From Branchinecta lynchi (lineage: Eukaryota > Arthropoda > Branchiopoda > Anostraca > Branchinectidae), in NCBI GenBank assembly GCA_023053575.1, contig JAKZAP010000003.1:2890561-2954560 (forward strand): 64,000 nucleotides of DNA, given 5' to 3'. A program made the position numbers and the translations under genes. The notes under the pieces were generated by a model. The model worked only from the letters and a program-made list of their open reading frames with translations. It was not told where the DNA came from and ran no database searches. Positions 11,172 through 20,914 of the stretch are shown piece after piece (position 1 is the first letter of the stretch; the number at the start of each line of letters is the position of its first letter).

Positions 11172-11415
11172 CACACTACTCAATTTTCCGTATTCCCCCG
11201 CCTTCCACCTCCCCCCCCCCTCCCAAGATGCTCGGATCGGTAAACTGATTATTTCCTAATTAGTTTGGTCGGGTCCCTGATATGCCTGCCAAGCTTCATC
11301 GTCCTAGCACATCTGGAAGTACCCTAACTTGAAAAAGTGTGACAAAAGAACCGGACCGACCGACAGACGGAATTGCGATCGGTATATGGCCCTTGAGCCA
11401 GAGGCTACAAGTGCC

Positions 11416-12235
11416 AGAAAAATAAAACTCTTTCAACAGAGTCAAAAGAACTGAACATTTTCAGATACAACATTCAAAAATAAGCTGACTTTTCAGTGAA
11501 CCTTTAACCTCTCCTTGTCCTGCCTCTCATCAATCATGTAGCCTTTAGTTAGATCATTTGCTACAATCAGGGAGTTGGATCCTTCCTCGCCATTTGACAT
11601 CCTAATTAATAAAAAAAAATGTCTACTTGTAATGGTTTCCGCAGTAAATCCCGAAGAAGTTCCCTCAAACGCAAACTCGAACCCGACCGTATCCCAAACG
11701 GAAGACTTCGTGAGAAAATATTTTGAAGGATCTCAGTCTCTAAATGTAGCTTGATCATAGAGACCGACTTGAACAGTGACCTTTGAAAAGATAAGGATAA
11801 GAGCAAGAGAAATCGGAAGTCTTTCTAACAGATGGAGACTAGATTTTAAACAGATAAAAAAAAGGACAAAATTGCTGACAAAGTTGTACCTCGTCTGCAG
11901 TGACACATATCGTGTCTGTTGTTAGTGAGAATAGAGGATAGCATTTCTCAAACTGTTTTTGCAACCCTAAATGTCCAGAAAACAAGTGCAGCTAAATATC
12001 TGGAAACAACTATGTCCTTGCAGAATGTGTCGTGACGGCTCATCGCGAATCAGCACCTATTAACACATCGGTTTTGTGCAATAATGATTAGTGCTAATGG
12101 CAAAGTTTTTGAAAAGAACGATCAAGAGGAAGAAAGGATTAAGGTTTCAAGGTAAAATGTTGAAAACTTCAATTGAGAGTTGTAGGTACTCTCAGGAAAT
12201 CCAGGTTTACAGTTTATAACAAGGTTTAGCCATGA
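11416..12235. other. Unassigned stretch
   Basis: A partial TTAA-MITE end (TTTTCAGTGAACCTTTAA) lies near 11490-11510. No gene is seen. Confidence 0.4.
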
Positions 12236-12712
12236 ATGAATTTGAATTTGTTTCATCGCCAATCATCAGACAAAAAAGAAAAATACAATGACAAAGCAAA
12301 AACACTACACAAGAAAGTCAACTTACGCTACGAGTTTAAGGAACACAGCAAACAATTAGATAAAAATAAAAGTTTTGAAGTAAGAGGGTTCCGAGGGAGT
12401 GCCAACTTTCGGGCACACTACGAGCACAGTTAGGATTACTTTGTAAACATCCAGGAATTACCACAAAATTGATCTCGGGTACAGTCAGGCACATCGTACC
12501 GAAGAGCTGCTCACCTCTATCGCAAGGTGTACTGGGTCCTTGCCTCCGGACCTCTTGGTGTACGCCAAAACTCTCAGTGAGCACCCCGTCGCACCGGACA
12601 CCAATTTGTTTAGTTTGCAACACCCCCTTCGAAGGGATCTCATAATCAACTTAAAGGATACGCCGTACTATAACGCCGATGCAAACTACGTCCATAACTG
12701 CATTCACTAATT
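12236..12712 (+). other. Two unrecognised open frames
   Basis: Frame 12236-12433 codes a Lys/Glu-rich 65-residue stretch. A separate frame at about 12500-12709 ends RDLIINLKDTPYYNADANY and a few more residues before a stop. Neither matches a family I know. They could be decayed transposon coding or chance. CCCGGAGA text just after (12718-12728) recurs after the LINE at 31570, which favours a retroelement remnant. Confidence 0.25.
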
Positions 12713-12734
12713 TTTAAACCCGGAGATCCAAACT

Positions 12735-12835
12735 CCGTCTATATTTATTATTGTATAAATATGTATATTGTATATTATGTATAATATATCTTATATATTG
12801 TATATTATGTATATTATTGTAAACCCGCTAACGAC
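12735..12835. repeat. AT-rich imperfect tandem repeat
   Basis: TATATTGTATATTATGTATA-type units are repeated about three times. Confidence 0.7.
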
Positions 12836-13551
12836 ACATCGCTAGTCTTTGAACCTTCATATTTTTCATGCGCAGTATGCTCCCGGTGATCGCTAGCGTA
12901 TCATGACCGGCCATACAACTGGATATCGGAATTTTCTGAGTTTTTGCTAGAAGTCATTGGGCGTAGAAAAAGGCTTAAAACAGCTAAAGCCGTGGATAAT
13001 TGATCAAACGCAAGCCTTGTTTTACAGTATTCAAAAAGTTTTGGATATAAGAACATAAACAGTAAATAGTGCGAAGTGTGCTTTAAACTTAATTTTTTTT
13101 TTTCCTTCAAACTATTGTGCATGTAATCACAAAGCATGTAATTCACTCGACCTAAGATAAGTCTCTTCCCTTTCATTACCATGTGACTCTGTGGATTTTA
13201 AGGTGGTCGAGTGTTTATCTCCAGCATTAAAAGTTGTCTCTGAAAGGCCATCTCATGGTGATCAAAGGTTATCTACTGGACAAATTGTTATTAACACGCG
13301 TGAATGTTAAGCCACGGAACGTTGGACTTTGAACTAAGCATTGCCTCTCAAAACAGTGAAACAAAAACGGGGACTGCAAAAGACCGTGAGAGACAAAAAC
13401 TGCGAAAGCCGACCCGTGTTCTAATTTAATCTTCCTTCAAGCTTAACTCATATTAGAAACGATTTCCTTTGCAACGTTGACCGCATTGACGAACAAGTCT
13501 CCCAACGATTAGACTTGCTTCATACTCTCAACGAACAAGGCTCTGACTTTT
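12836..13551. other. Unassigned stretch with a recurring motif
   Basis: Contains AAAGGCTTAAAACAGC followed by TAAAGCCGTGG (about 12969-12996). This is also seen near 31770 and 49495, so it is probably the 3' trailer of a dispersed retroelement. No coding is recognised. Confidence 0.4.
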
Positions 13552-14137
13552 AGGGATACCAAAACGTAAGTGGAGTGATACCTATGACATCGCCAAAGTT
13601 TTCCATCTGTCCGTCCGTCCGTCTGTGAGTCCGTTTGTGAGCACGATAACTCTTGAAGGGAATGAGATATTTTAATGAAACTTGGTGTGAGGATTCTTTA
13701 GGTCAAGTGTAAGGTCAAGTTCGTAGATGGACTCTTAATTTAGGGGTGGGATGTTCAAATTAATTGGCTAAAACAATATTTTTAAACAGCTAATGTGATT
13801 GTCAAATATATGGTAAGACGAAATGCTGAACATGATGACGAAAACCATTTTCTTGCCGGACAAGTAGTTCGTCCAGAATCCGGCCGAAACCCGGAAAGTT
13901 TGTTAAAAGTAAAATTTTTATTTGATGTTGACTAGATGTTCCATTTCGGGATAAGAAGACATAATCAACACTTATTTGAAAATCATTTTCTACCCGGACA
14001 AGTAGTTGAATGATCTGATTTTTAATATCAAAAATGTTCAGGGATCCCGGCGAAGACTGAACCTGGCGAAGACAAGACCCAATTGTCTGGATCAAATATT
14101 GAATTTTTGGTATTCCTTCAAAACCTTTGGTCTTGTT
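13552..14137 (+). mobile_element. Family C, short copy
   Basis: Starts AGGGATACCAAAACGTAAGT, followed by the (TCCG)n tract, the GATAACTCTTGAAGGGAATG block and AAACTTGGT. Two to three diverged monomers with CCGGACAAGTAGTT follow, then the terminal block CAAGACCCAATTGTCTGG ... TTTGGTCTTGTT. Confidence 0.85.
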
Positions 14138-14439
14138 GTACTTGCATTGCCACAACAGGACAGCATAAGTGTATTTCGGCTGAAGACACAGAAGTGGACG
14201 GTTGTACAAGTTTAGCCCAGTTGAGGTTCCCGTCGGAAAGTTTGACTCTGGGCTTATTCTGCGAAAACTAAAACGTTCATTTTCAAATAGAACAAACAAA
14301 TACAATCAAGTTTCACTTGTAGCTTGAAACTGGATATAGTTCGTCAGAGAAATTCGGATAGCATCACACTGAAAAATACCGAGGAGTATTCCGACAGACA
14401 AGTTGACAAACTTCAAACAATAAGTAAACAATGTGATGA

Positions 14440-14985
14440 ATAAAAATAATTATAAAAATAATAGATTTATTTCCCATCATGATGCACAAACGTGAAAGAA
14501 GTCGGAGTAATTAAATGAGGAAGAAGAAAAAATCAAGAAAGAAAGAAATGAAAGAAAAGAACACTACTGTCAACAGAAACTATGGAAAGAACACACGAAA
14601 CTTAAAAAGAAAACCACACACACTGACAGAATTTACACTGGGTAAAGCATCTGCTGAGCTGCATTAAGGCTGCGCTTGAAGCGATCTCGCATTTCCCGAA
14701 TAACAGAAAGAGGTTTTGCTACGCCATACTTTGAAGACAATCTGCTATTACTTGTCCAAGGTGGGACCCTCAGCAGATACTTTACATATTTGAAAAAAAA
14801 TTTGCGACTGTCTTTCATATCTGAGCATGAAAACAGCTTCTAAAAAGGAGCCAAAGCAACAACGTATGGAACTATAAATGAAGTATACATTTTAGCAAGA
14901 ATAAATCTATTAAATTTCAGTTTCATAGAAACAGGGATTCCGCATGCTTTACGAACTCATCAGAAAGAAATGTTTTTAGAAGCGA
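14440..14985 (-). pseudogene. LINE C-terminal fragment
   Basis: The minus strand reads ...MKLKFNRFILAKMYTSFIVPY..., a stop, then KYVKYLLRVPPWTSNSRLS and SVIREMRDRF. This is the same C-terminal pattern as the LINE at 31092-31424 (RLYTALVIPQ, KFAKFLLGVPLWTRN). At least one in-frame stop and a 3' AT-rich tail near 14440-14470 mark it as dead. Confidence 0.75.
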
Positions 14986-15663
14986 ACAGATGGCACGGAT
15001 ACTGGTTCCCAGAGGTAGACCCAAGTACGTCAGAGACCCCTTGGGTTGCACTGCCCGTAATGGTACGAAATATGTATCTTTACCTCTTTCTTTAAATGCT
15101 GTCGTTCACAAGTCTTGCGTCTCGTGGTTTCTGCCAGGTCTAGTTTTGACCATCTTTGTTTTTGTTTCCGGAAATGTGATCGGACACTGGATATCTGCAG
15201 TAAGCGAGCTTTTTGCATGGGAGGATGAATGCGGTGGCAAGCACTCTGAACCACCTACGGACCGATTACTGTCTTGTTCGAGGGTGGCGAGGGTTGATCA
15301 CAGCTCACAGATCACACTCACACCAAAGATAAGGTTGCTGAGCTCATGCTGACGTGTGCAATCAGTTCAAATAATTCCGCTACTAAACAAACTAAATACC
15401 CTCGTAGCTCATTCAGAAGCGTCTTTCAAAGGAGCCATGCTCGAATTCCGCAATTAAAACCCAAAATTCGAAAAGCTTAGCTTTTTTTTAGTATCTAACA
15501 TAGCAAAACTCTTCCACTTGATCCATAAGCATTTAACTATAGTTGTTGCAAAGCAATTCGAGTCTAGTTTTGAGTAGTATTTGTTTATATCCGACAGCAA
15601 AGGTACTCTCGGTGCGTGTCGAGCTTTTTGTTATTTGATTTATTTTTCTTGTGACTCGTTTTC
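14986..15663. other. Unassigned stretch
   Basis: Open frames near 15030-15350 on both strands have no recognisable domain. The text continues 5' of the LINE fragment on the minus strand and may be more decayed LINE. Confidence 0.35.
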
Positions 15664-17327
15664 GGGGCCCCCACACGTAAGTGGAGGGATACCTATGACA
15701 TCGCAAAGTTGTCCGTCTGTCTGTCTGTCTGTGTGCAAGATAACTCTCGAAGAGAATGAGATATTTTAATGGAACTTGGTGTGAATTCGACATTTTCCTG
15801 GGTGCAATTTGACGTTTCAAAAAAAATTTACCTCCGAGAGTTTTATTGCTTTATACCACGCTTTGATTCACCCATATATTTCGTATGGTTGCATGTTATG
15901 GGCAAGCAATTTTATGTGAATTTGAAACGTGTTCAGATCCTTCAAAATAAAGCGATGCGTCTTATTCGTGGATGTGTCGAGGGTGTACACAACACTGCAG
16001 CTTGCTTTTAAAAAATTGCAAGTGCTGAATGTAGGACAGCTACGGGAGTACCAAGTCGGATTTTGTGCTTATCAATGTTGGAGTGATGTAAGTCCAGAGG
16101 TTTTTCGTGATTATTTTAGTGACAATAGATCTTTGCATCATTATGAAACGCGCCATGCTAGTTGCTTCGTCGTCCCGCATAGAAGTGGAACCAGGGCCGG
16201 CTTCCCTACTAGATTTTCAGGGCCTAATGTGTGGAAATCTGTTCCGGGGAGCATTCGGGCGGCTGAGCACCTGGGGCTATTTAAAAATAAATTGAAAAAG
16301 TATTTGTTAGGCCAAGGTTCATAGTTGTTGTTTTTTTTCTCTTTTTTTCTTCCTATTTTTCTTATTATTTTCTTTTTTCTCATTATTATTTTAAAATGAG
16401 CTGATGAGAGATTCGTTATTATTTCTTATTTTAGTGCTCTTTTCTGTTATGTTTTGTTTCTAGTTAATTATTGGTTAGGAAACGAATTTTATGTACCCGC
16501 CCAATTGCAAGTGCTTTTTTGTACCTTTCTTGGGGCGGGTAGCCTACTGGCATCATAGTTGAATGTATTTTGGTCGTAAAAAATAAATTGAACTGAACTG
16601 TGAGGATCCTTTGGGTCAGGTCGAGTTCGTAGATGGACTCCGTAGCCCTACATTTAAGGGAGGGGAGGGGTAAACAAACTATTTTGAAACAGCTAATGAG
16701 TTAGTCGATGAAGGGGTAAGAAGACATGCTGAACACGATTATGAAAACCATTTTCTCGCAGGACAAGTAGTGCGCCCGGAATCCGGCCAAAATCGGAAAG
16801 TTTGCTAAAAGTAAAAAGTTTTATTTGAAGTTGATTAGATGTTCGATTTAGGGGTAAGAAGAAATGCTGAACACTGGTGGGAAACTCGTTTTCCACCCGG
16901 ACAAGTAGTTCGTCCGTAATCCGGCTGAAACCAGAAATTTGTTTTATAAATTAAATGTGTCTTGTAAGTTGATTAGATGTTGGTTATAGTGGTAAGGAGA
17001 TAGCTGAATTCGTTATTGAGCTTTTTTTTTGCCGGACAAGTAGTTCCGGAATTCCGCCGAAACTGGAAAATTGGCAGAAGTAAGGCTGGAAGTTTCGATT
17101 TGTTTCAACAAAATAGATATGACTCATAGGGGTAAACATACATGCTGAATCCATATCCGAACTTGGTTTTCTTAGATGACTAGCTATTTGGTCTTAATCT
17201 ATCTCTAAATTTTAATAGTAAAAATCTTCAAGGAGTCTAGCGAAGACTGGATCTGGCGAAGACAAGACCCAATTGCCTGGACCAAATATTGAACTTTCGG
17301 GATCCCATCGAAACCTTTGGTCTTGTT
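15664..17327 (+). mobile_element. Family C copy interrupted by a LINE
   Basis: Left end GGGGCCCCCACACGTAAGTG, then a short TCTG tract, the GATAACTCTCGAAGAGAATG block and GGAACTTGGTGTGA. A LINE insert (15785-16598) follows. After it family C resumes with GGATCCTTTGGGTCAGG, four monomers and the terminal TTTGGTCTTGTT. Without the LINE it is about 850 bp. Confidence 0.85.
15785..16598 (+). pseudogene. 5'-truncated LINE in family C, 5-bp target duplication
   Basis: Decayed coding: RVQILQNKAMRLIRG-like, then (15929-16324) LNVGQLREYQVGF, HHYETRHAS, PHRSGTRAGF and FKNKLKKYLL, the C-terminus of CR1/L2-like LINEs. The upstream IHPYISYG motif is frameshifted. The 3' end is AATAAATTGAACTGAACTG. The duplication TGTGA flanks it (15780-15784 and 16599-16603). 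Confidence 0.85.
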
Positions 17328-17462
17328 TCTTGTGGCATAATAATATCAGGATCAACAAAGTTGTTGTCGGTTGAAAGTCGGTTGAGAGACAGAGCACTCT
17401 GAGTTAAATGACCCTTTTACTTAGTCTGCCTTTTCAAGAAAAAGACCCACATAGATAATAAA

Positions 17463-17483
17463 ATCATCATCATCATCATCATC
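17463..17483. repeat. (ATC)7 microsatellite
   Basis: Seven perfect ATC units, about 115 bp upstream of the first KChIP-like exon. Confidence 0.95.
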
Positions 17484-17599
17484 AGTTACGGTAGGATTAG
17501 TATTCACTGCTTATGACATGAAACGGATCCCAGAATCGCGGAAGGTTTGGAAAAGCCTGTTTTCGGGGCGTATTTGTAAATTTTTATTTTTTCGAGCAG

Positions 17600-17733
17600 C
17601 GGACGCCGCAGAGATTGAAGACCTTCATTCTCCCATTGCCCTTTGTCGACCAAATGATGGTATCGGATATCTTTGTGAGGTCACCAAGTTCACAAGAAAA
17701 GAAGTGCAGCTTATGTACAGGACATTCAAACAG
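17600..17733 (+). CDS. KChIP-like neuronal calcium sensor, exon (upstream of the two)
   Basis: KChIP/calsenilin proteins are cytosolic EF-hand subunits that bind the N-terminus of Kv4 channels and set their trafficking and gating. The exon reads EIEDLHSPIALCRPNDGIG, then TKFTRKEVQLMYRTFKQ. The second part matches the KChIP signature (RPEGL, TKFTRKELQ.LYRGFK). A pyrimidine tract ending CGAGCAG marks the acceptor, so the exon starts at codon position 2. It ends CAG|GTAATC on a codon boundary. The frame is also open back to an ATG at 17518, so an alternative first exon starting there is possible. KChIP N-termini are variable, so the residues before EIED cannot be used to decide. Identity at the level of the NCS family is near certain; KChIP rather than frequenin or hippocalcin is favoured. 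Confidence 0.87.
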
Positions 17734-18234
17734 GTAATCAGCATACTGTTCATTTGTATTGCAGTAAATTCGCAACTAATCCTTATTCGCAAGCATCGAT
17801 AACGACCAGGTTGGTGTTGGGGTTCAACTCCATTACTCCTACCTTTTAAAACTTTTTAATGTGAAAATACTGCAGGAGAGCACAAAGGAGCTAAGCACCG
17901 ACTACGTTTGATCCATGTCTTTCACACTCTCCACTCACAATATCCAACTTCCTATCAAAACGTCAAAAACCGACCAGAAGGAATGGGAAGCTCTGGGGTC
18001 CTGCCTGCGAAACAAGTCAGATATAGTCAGATGTTTTCTTTTTAGCGAAAGATATTTGATTTTAACTGTATTGACACAGGTATTTTAAATATTTTGTTGT
18101 CGACAATAATCGTTGACGAATTGTTGACAAGGATTTTGTAACCAAATTTGAATTTGGTTGTGTAATTACGAAAGCTCGCTTGTTTAGTAATCTGTCTATC
18201 TGTCATGTAGTTACATGACAGTTGTGGACATCCA

Positions 18235-18538
18235 GAGCATGTTCCACCCTACTTACCGGAGTTACTGCGCATGACGTCACGAATTCTGGCTTTCTGCCGT
18301 TAGGGCTGGAACGATTTTTCTATTTTCCAGCAGAATATAATGCCTCAGGGAATCCGACCATTCCCGTTGCAGAGATGCGTCGCTACCACGCTTACTACGC
18401 TCCCGAGCATAGTGAGAAAATAGTTACTATTCCGAGAAGGTTGGAACGGTCAGTGTACTAACTTTTTACGAAGTTGGAACGGTCACAGTAATTAATAGTT
18501 ACTAGTGTTAGGAGGGTGGAACATACTCCCAGTCAATC
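18235..18538 (+). mobile_element. MITE B, copy 1
   Basis: Ends GAGCATGTTCCACCC... and ...GGGTGGAACATACTC are inverted repeats. Internal GCATGACGTCACGAATT and GGTTGGAACGGTCAG blocks are shared with the copy at 56166-56826 and the fragment at 38820-38985 (minus). About 304 bp, non-coding. Confidence 0.75.
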
Positions 18539-18612
18539 CATGTGACGCCACAACTCCACCACTGACTCAGTCACCAAACCAGTAGCGTTTTACGTCGCGA
18601 AACATAGATCAT

Positions 18613-18894
18613 AGTTGCGTTTTATTTGAAGTTCATAGTACAGCGGACTGTTCGTTGCCGTTTTGTTTGCCATCGGGCCGTACACTGGGAAAGCGCGGGG
18701 TGCCCAAGGTCATTTATTTGCCAGCGGGCCTCCCGCTGACTGCCAGCGGACCCGCTAGTTTGTACGCTGGGTGAGTCAGGGAACAGTTCAGCGTACCTTC
18801 TGACGTGATCCGCCAGGATAAAACGGCAACTTACAGTTCGCCATCCACTCCCTCTGTACTATGACCTTCAAATAAAACGCAACTCATGTCTCGC
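18613..18894. mobile_element. 282-bp MITE with 31-bp inverted ends
   Basis: Ends AGTTGCGTTTTATTTGAAG... and ...CTTCAAATAAAACGCAACT, with CATAGTACAG / CTGTACTATG as a further match. Flanked by CAT on both sides (18610-18612 and 18895-18897). It is more GC-rich than its surroundings, with CCAGCGGGCC-type repeats in the middle. Superfamily not determined. Confidence 0.7.
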
Positions 18895-19076
18895 TGCATG
18901 TGTGGTTTGCACTTTTTAGTATTTTTCTTTTTACTGGTGGTTCGACAAGAACTGGAAAGTTGACACGAAGTAACTGAGCCCACTTCTTCTGAAACTCGAC
19001 TTTACGAAGCTCAGTTCTTAAACGTGGCCTGATTCGTTTTCGCGAACAACAGAGACTAGTCCACGGATGTGAATGT

Positions 19077-19406
19077 GACAGAGCACAATAACCCTAGGGA
19101 GTATCGCCAAAACTTGACAAGGTTGACACAGACTCGAATAGCAGCGATACTAGCACCACTAGCTATAGAGAACATAATCAGTCGTGCACCAGCGCTAACT
19201 CCAATAACTTCATATTCTGGGAAGCAGGAGAGGTTGTAGATTGTCAGAATTTTGAAGTTATTGGATGGAGCCTGCGCTGGGACAGAACAGATTGAGTTTC
19301 AGTAGCGACGTTGACTATTGCTTGTGGTGCTAGTACCGTTGCTATTCCAGTGTGTGTCACTGTGTTCAAGTCTTGGCACTACCCCTTAGTATTATTTTGC
19401 TCTGTC
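19077..19406. mobile_element. Foldback element with ~150-bp arms
   Basis: GACAGAGCACAATAACCCTA at the left pairs imperfectly with the right end ...GTATTATTTTGCTCTGTC. Further in, AGCGATACTAGCACCAC pairs with GTGGTGCTAGTACCGTTGCT, and CCAATAACTTCA with TGAAGTTATTGG. A diverged foldback without coding. Confidence 0.7.
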
Positions 19407-20439
19407 TTTAGCGTTATTTTGCTCTGGCTTGGGCTAAATGGAAATTTAGCCCAAGTGTCAGCCCCTGGATGGCGCTGTTATTAATTTTGTTTTCTTTAAA
19501 AACCTAATCGAAGCCGCAAGGTAAACTGCGAAGCTAATCATTCTAATCGAGTCACCTAAATATCTCTCAACATCAACCGTCATCTACACCAATCCTGAGA
19601 GTAATATGAGATGGACTCCGAGAGAGATTTGGCGTGACGGGGGGGGGGGTGTCTCGGACTCAGGGTCGGAGTGGGTAATTGATGTTACGAGAGAAGGATG
19701 GAACTGAATGGTGAAAAAAAGACTCAGCTCAGGCAATGAGGCGTCTTAAAAGTGAACGTGGTTGTTCTCTTGATGACGTGTTTTGACAAAATTAAATTTG
19801 AACTACGATAGTGTTTGTTCTGCTACTTGTGGGCCATACACAGTATTTCAAATACAACTGAAAAAATAAGAACCACCTCCAATATACATTTTCCCGACAC
19901 CCCACACCCAAACTGACCTGGGGTTATTTTCTAAAAATCCCGTTTCTATGACCATTGTTATTCCTCTTGTGACTCCTCTTTGACTCCCCAACTTTTGACC
20001 TTTAGTATAATTCTGACCTGGACTAGTTCCCAGATAAGCCCTGATTGATTGTATACCAGGCTCTAGGGGAAAAGTCCCTGAGGATACGGGAAGCAACAGA
20101 TTGGAAGTCCAAGACTCTCCTCGGAAGCAGGAAGTAGTTAGCCAAGAAAAGATGATCTACTGTAAGTTCTTCCGTCCTGACCGGATTTGGTAAGCGAAAG
20201 GAGATTGCGGTCTTGGCTCATTGTTGTCTAGAAGCTTATTCCAGAATGCTGATGGAAAAACAGCACGAGGAAGAAAAAAAGAGGCGAAAAAAGTAATATA
20301 TTAAATCTTGGACTTGATACTTGCGGATCAACTTTGCACTCGAGGAGGCTATTAAATCTTGGACTTGGGCCTGGTTGTTGTCTAGGAGCTTCTTCCAGAG
20401 TGCGGAAGAAAAAATTTCTAAGTAGGAAAAAAAAGGGAC
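19407..20439. other. Unassigned stretch
   Basis: A run of G (about 19640-19650) and a duplicated TTGTCTAGRAGCTT block (20223 and 20384) are visible. No gene is recognised. Confidence 0.4.
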
Positions 20440-20650
20440 AAAAAATGAGATTTTAAAAATGCAAAACCTGCAAACAGGCAGGTTTGTTTCCTTCCCCGAA
20501 GTTGACTCTGAAGATTGACAGCCTGACGAGGGCCCTTTCGAAGAAGGGCCGAAATATCGCTGCCTAAGCATCGTAGCTGACACATCCGTTGTATGCATTA
20601 TTGTGTTGCAACGCAGCTTGGGCTCAAGGAACATTTATGTATCATATCAT
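20440..20650 (+). mobile_element. Penelope-like fragment, copy with hammerhead
   Basis: Shares CAGGTTTGTTTCCTTCCCCG before the ribozyme with the copy at 6964-7175, and CAGCTTGGGCTCAAGGAA after it. Target duplication not identified. Confidence 0.65.
20513..20587 (+). ncRNA. Type I hammerhead ribozyme, copy 2
   Basis: Stem I GATTGACAGC, core CTGACGA (20523-20529), stem II GG(G)CCCTT / AAGGGCC around TCGAAG, core GAAA (20551-20554), cleavage triplet GTA (H17 at 20575), stem I return GCTGACACATC. Compared with the copy at 6988-7063, the variable core base N changes (A to C), and one stem I pair changes from G.U to A-U, so pairing is kept. The AGGAGGGCC-like stem is not disrupted. Confidence 0.75.
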
Positions 20651-20914
20651 GTTGGAAAACGAGAGCTGAATACACGAGGAAATTAAAGGGGATTAATAAT
20701 AATCAATTACAGTGATAATAAAATAGCCAAAATACAGCTGTATTAAGCATTGAACTAAAAAATACAAGCAACAAGAAAATGAACATGGAAGGCTCTTAGC
20801 CTCCAGTATTAAAGGGAAAACTGAGGCATCAGTCAAGATTGGTTGGGCCCACATTACAGTTTCCTCTTTCCAAGCAGACATCAGACATACTTGAGGCTAG
20901 AGAGGAGCACCAGC

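Larger units (their letters stand above)
6500..11415 (+). mobile_element. Family A copy split by four insertions
   Basis: Family A monomers (CACCCGTTC, CAAGTTTCAT, GCCTGCCAAGTTTCGTCG, C-rich tracts) run from about 6500 to the 3' end at about 11413, with a terminal hairpin at 11384-11410 (TTGAGCC / GGCT-A-CAA). The copy is interrupted by a Penelope-like insert (6964-7175), a foldback MITE (7275-7658), a LINE end (8281-8880) and an hAT element (9339-11171). Family A text resumes exactly after each one. The 5' end is not clear. Confidence 0.8.

Noticed and set aside
13600..13625. (TCCG)n tracts as independent microsatellites
   Set aside because: They occur only at a fixed place in families A and C, so they belong to those elements.
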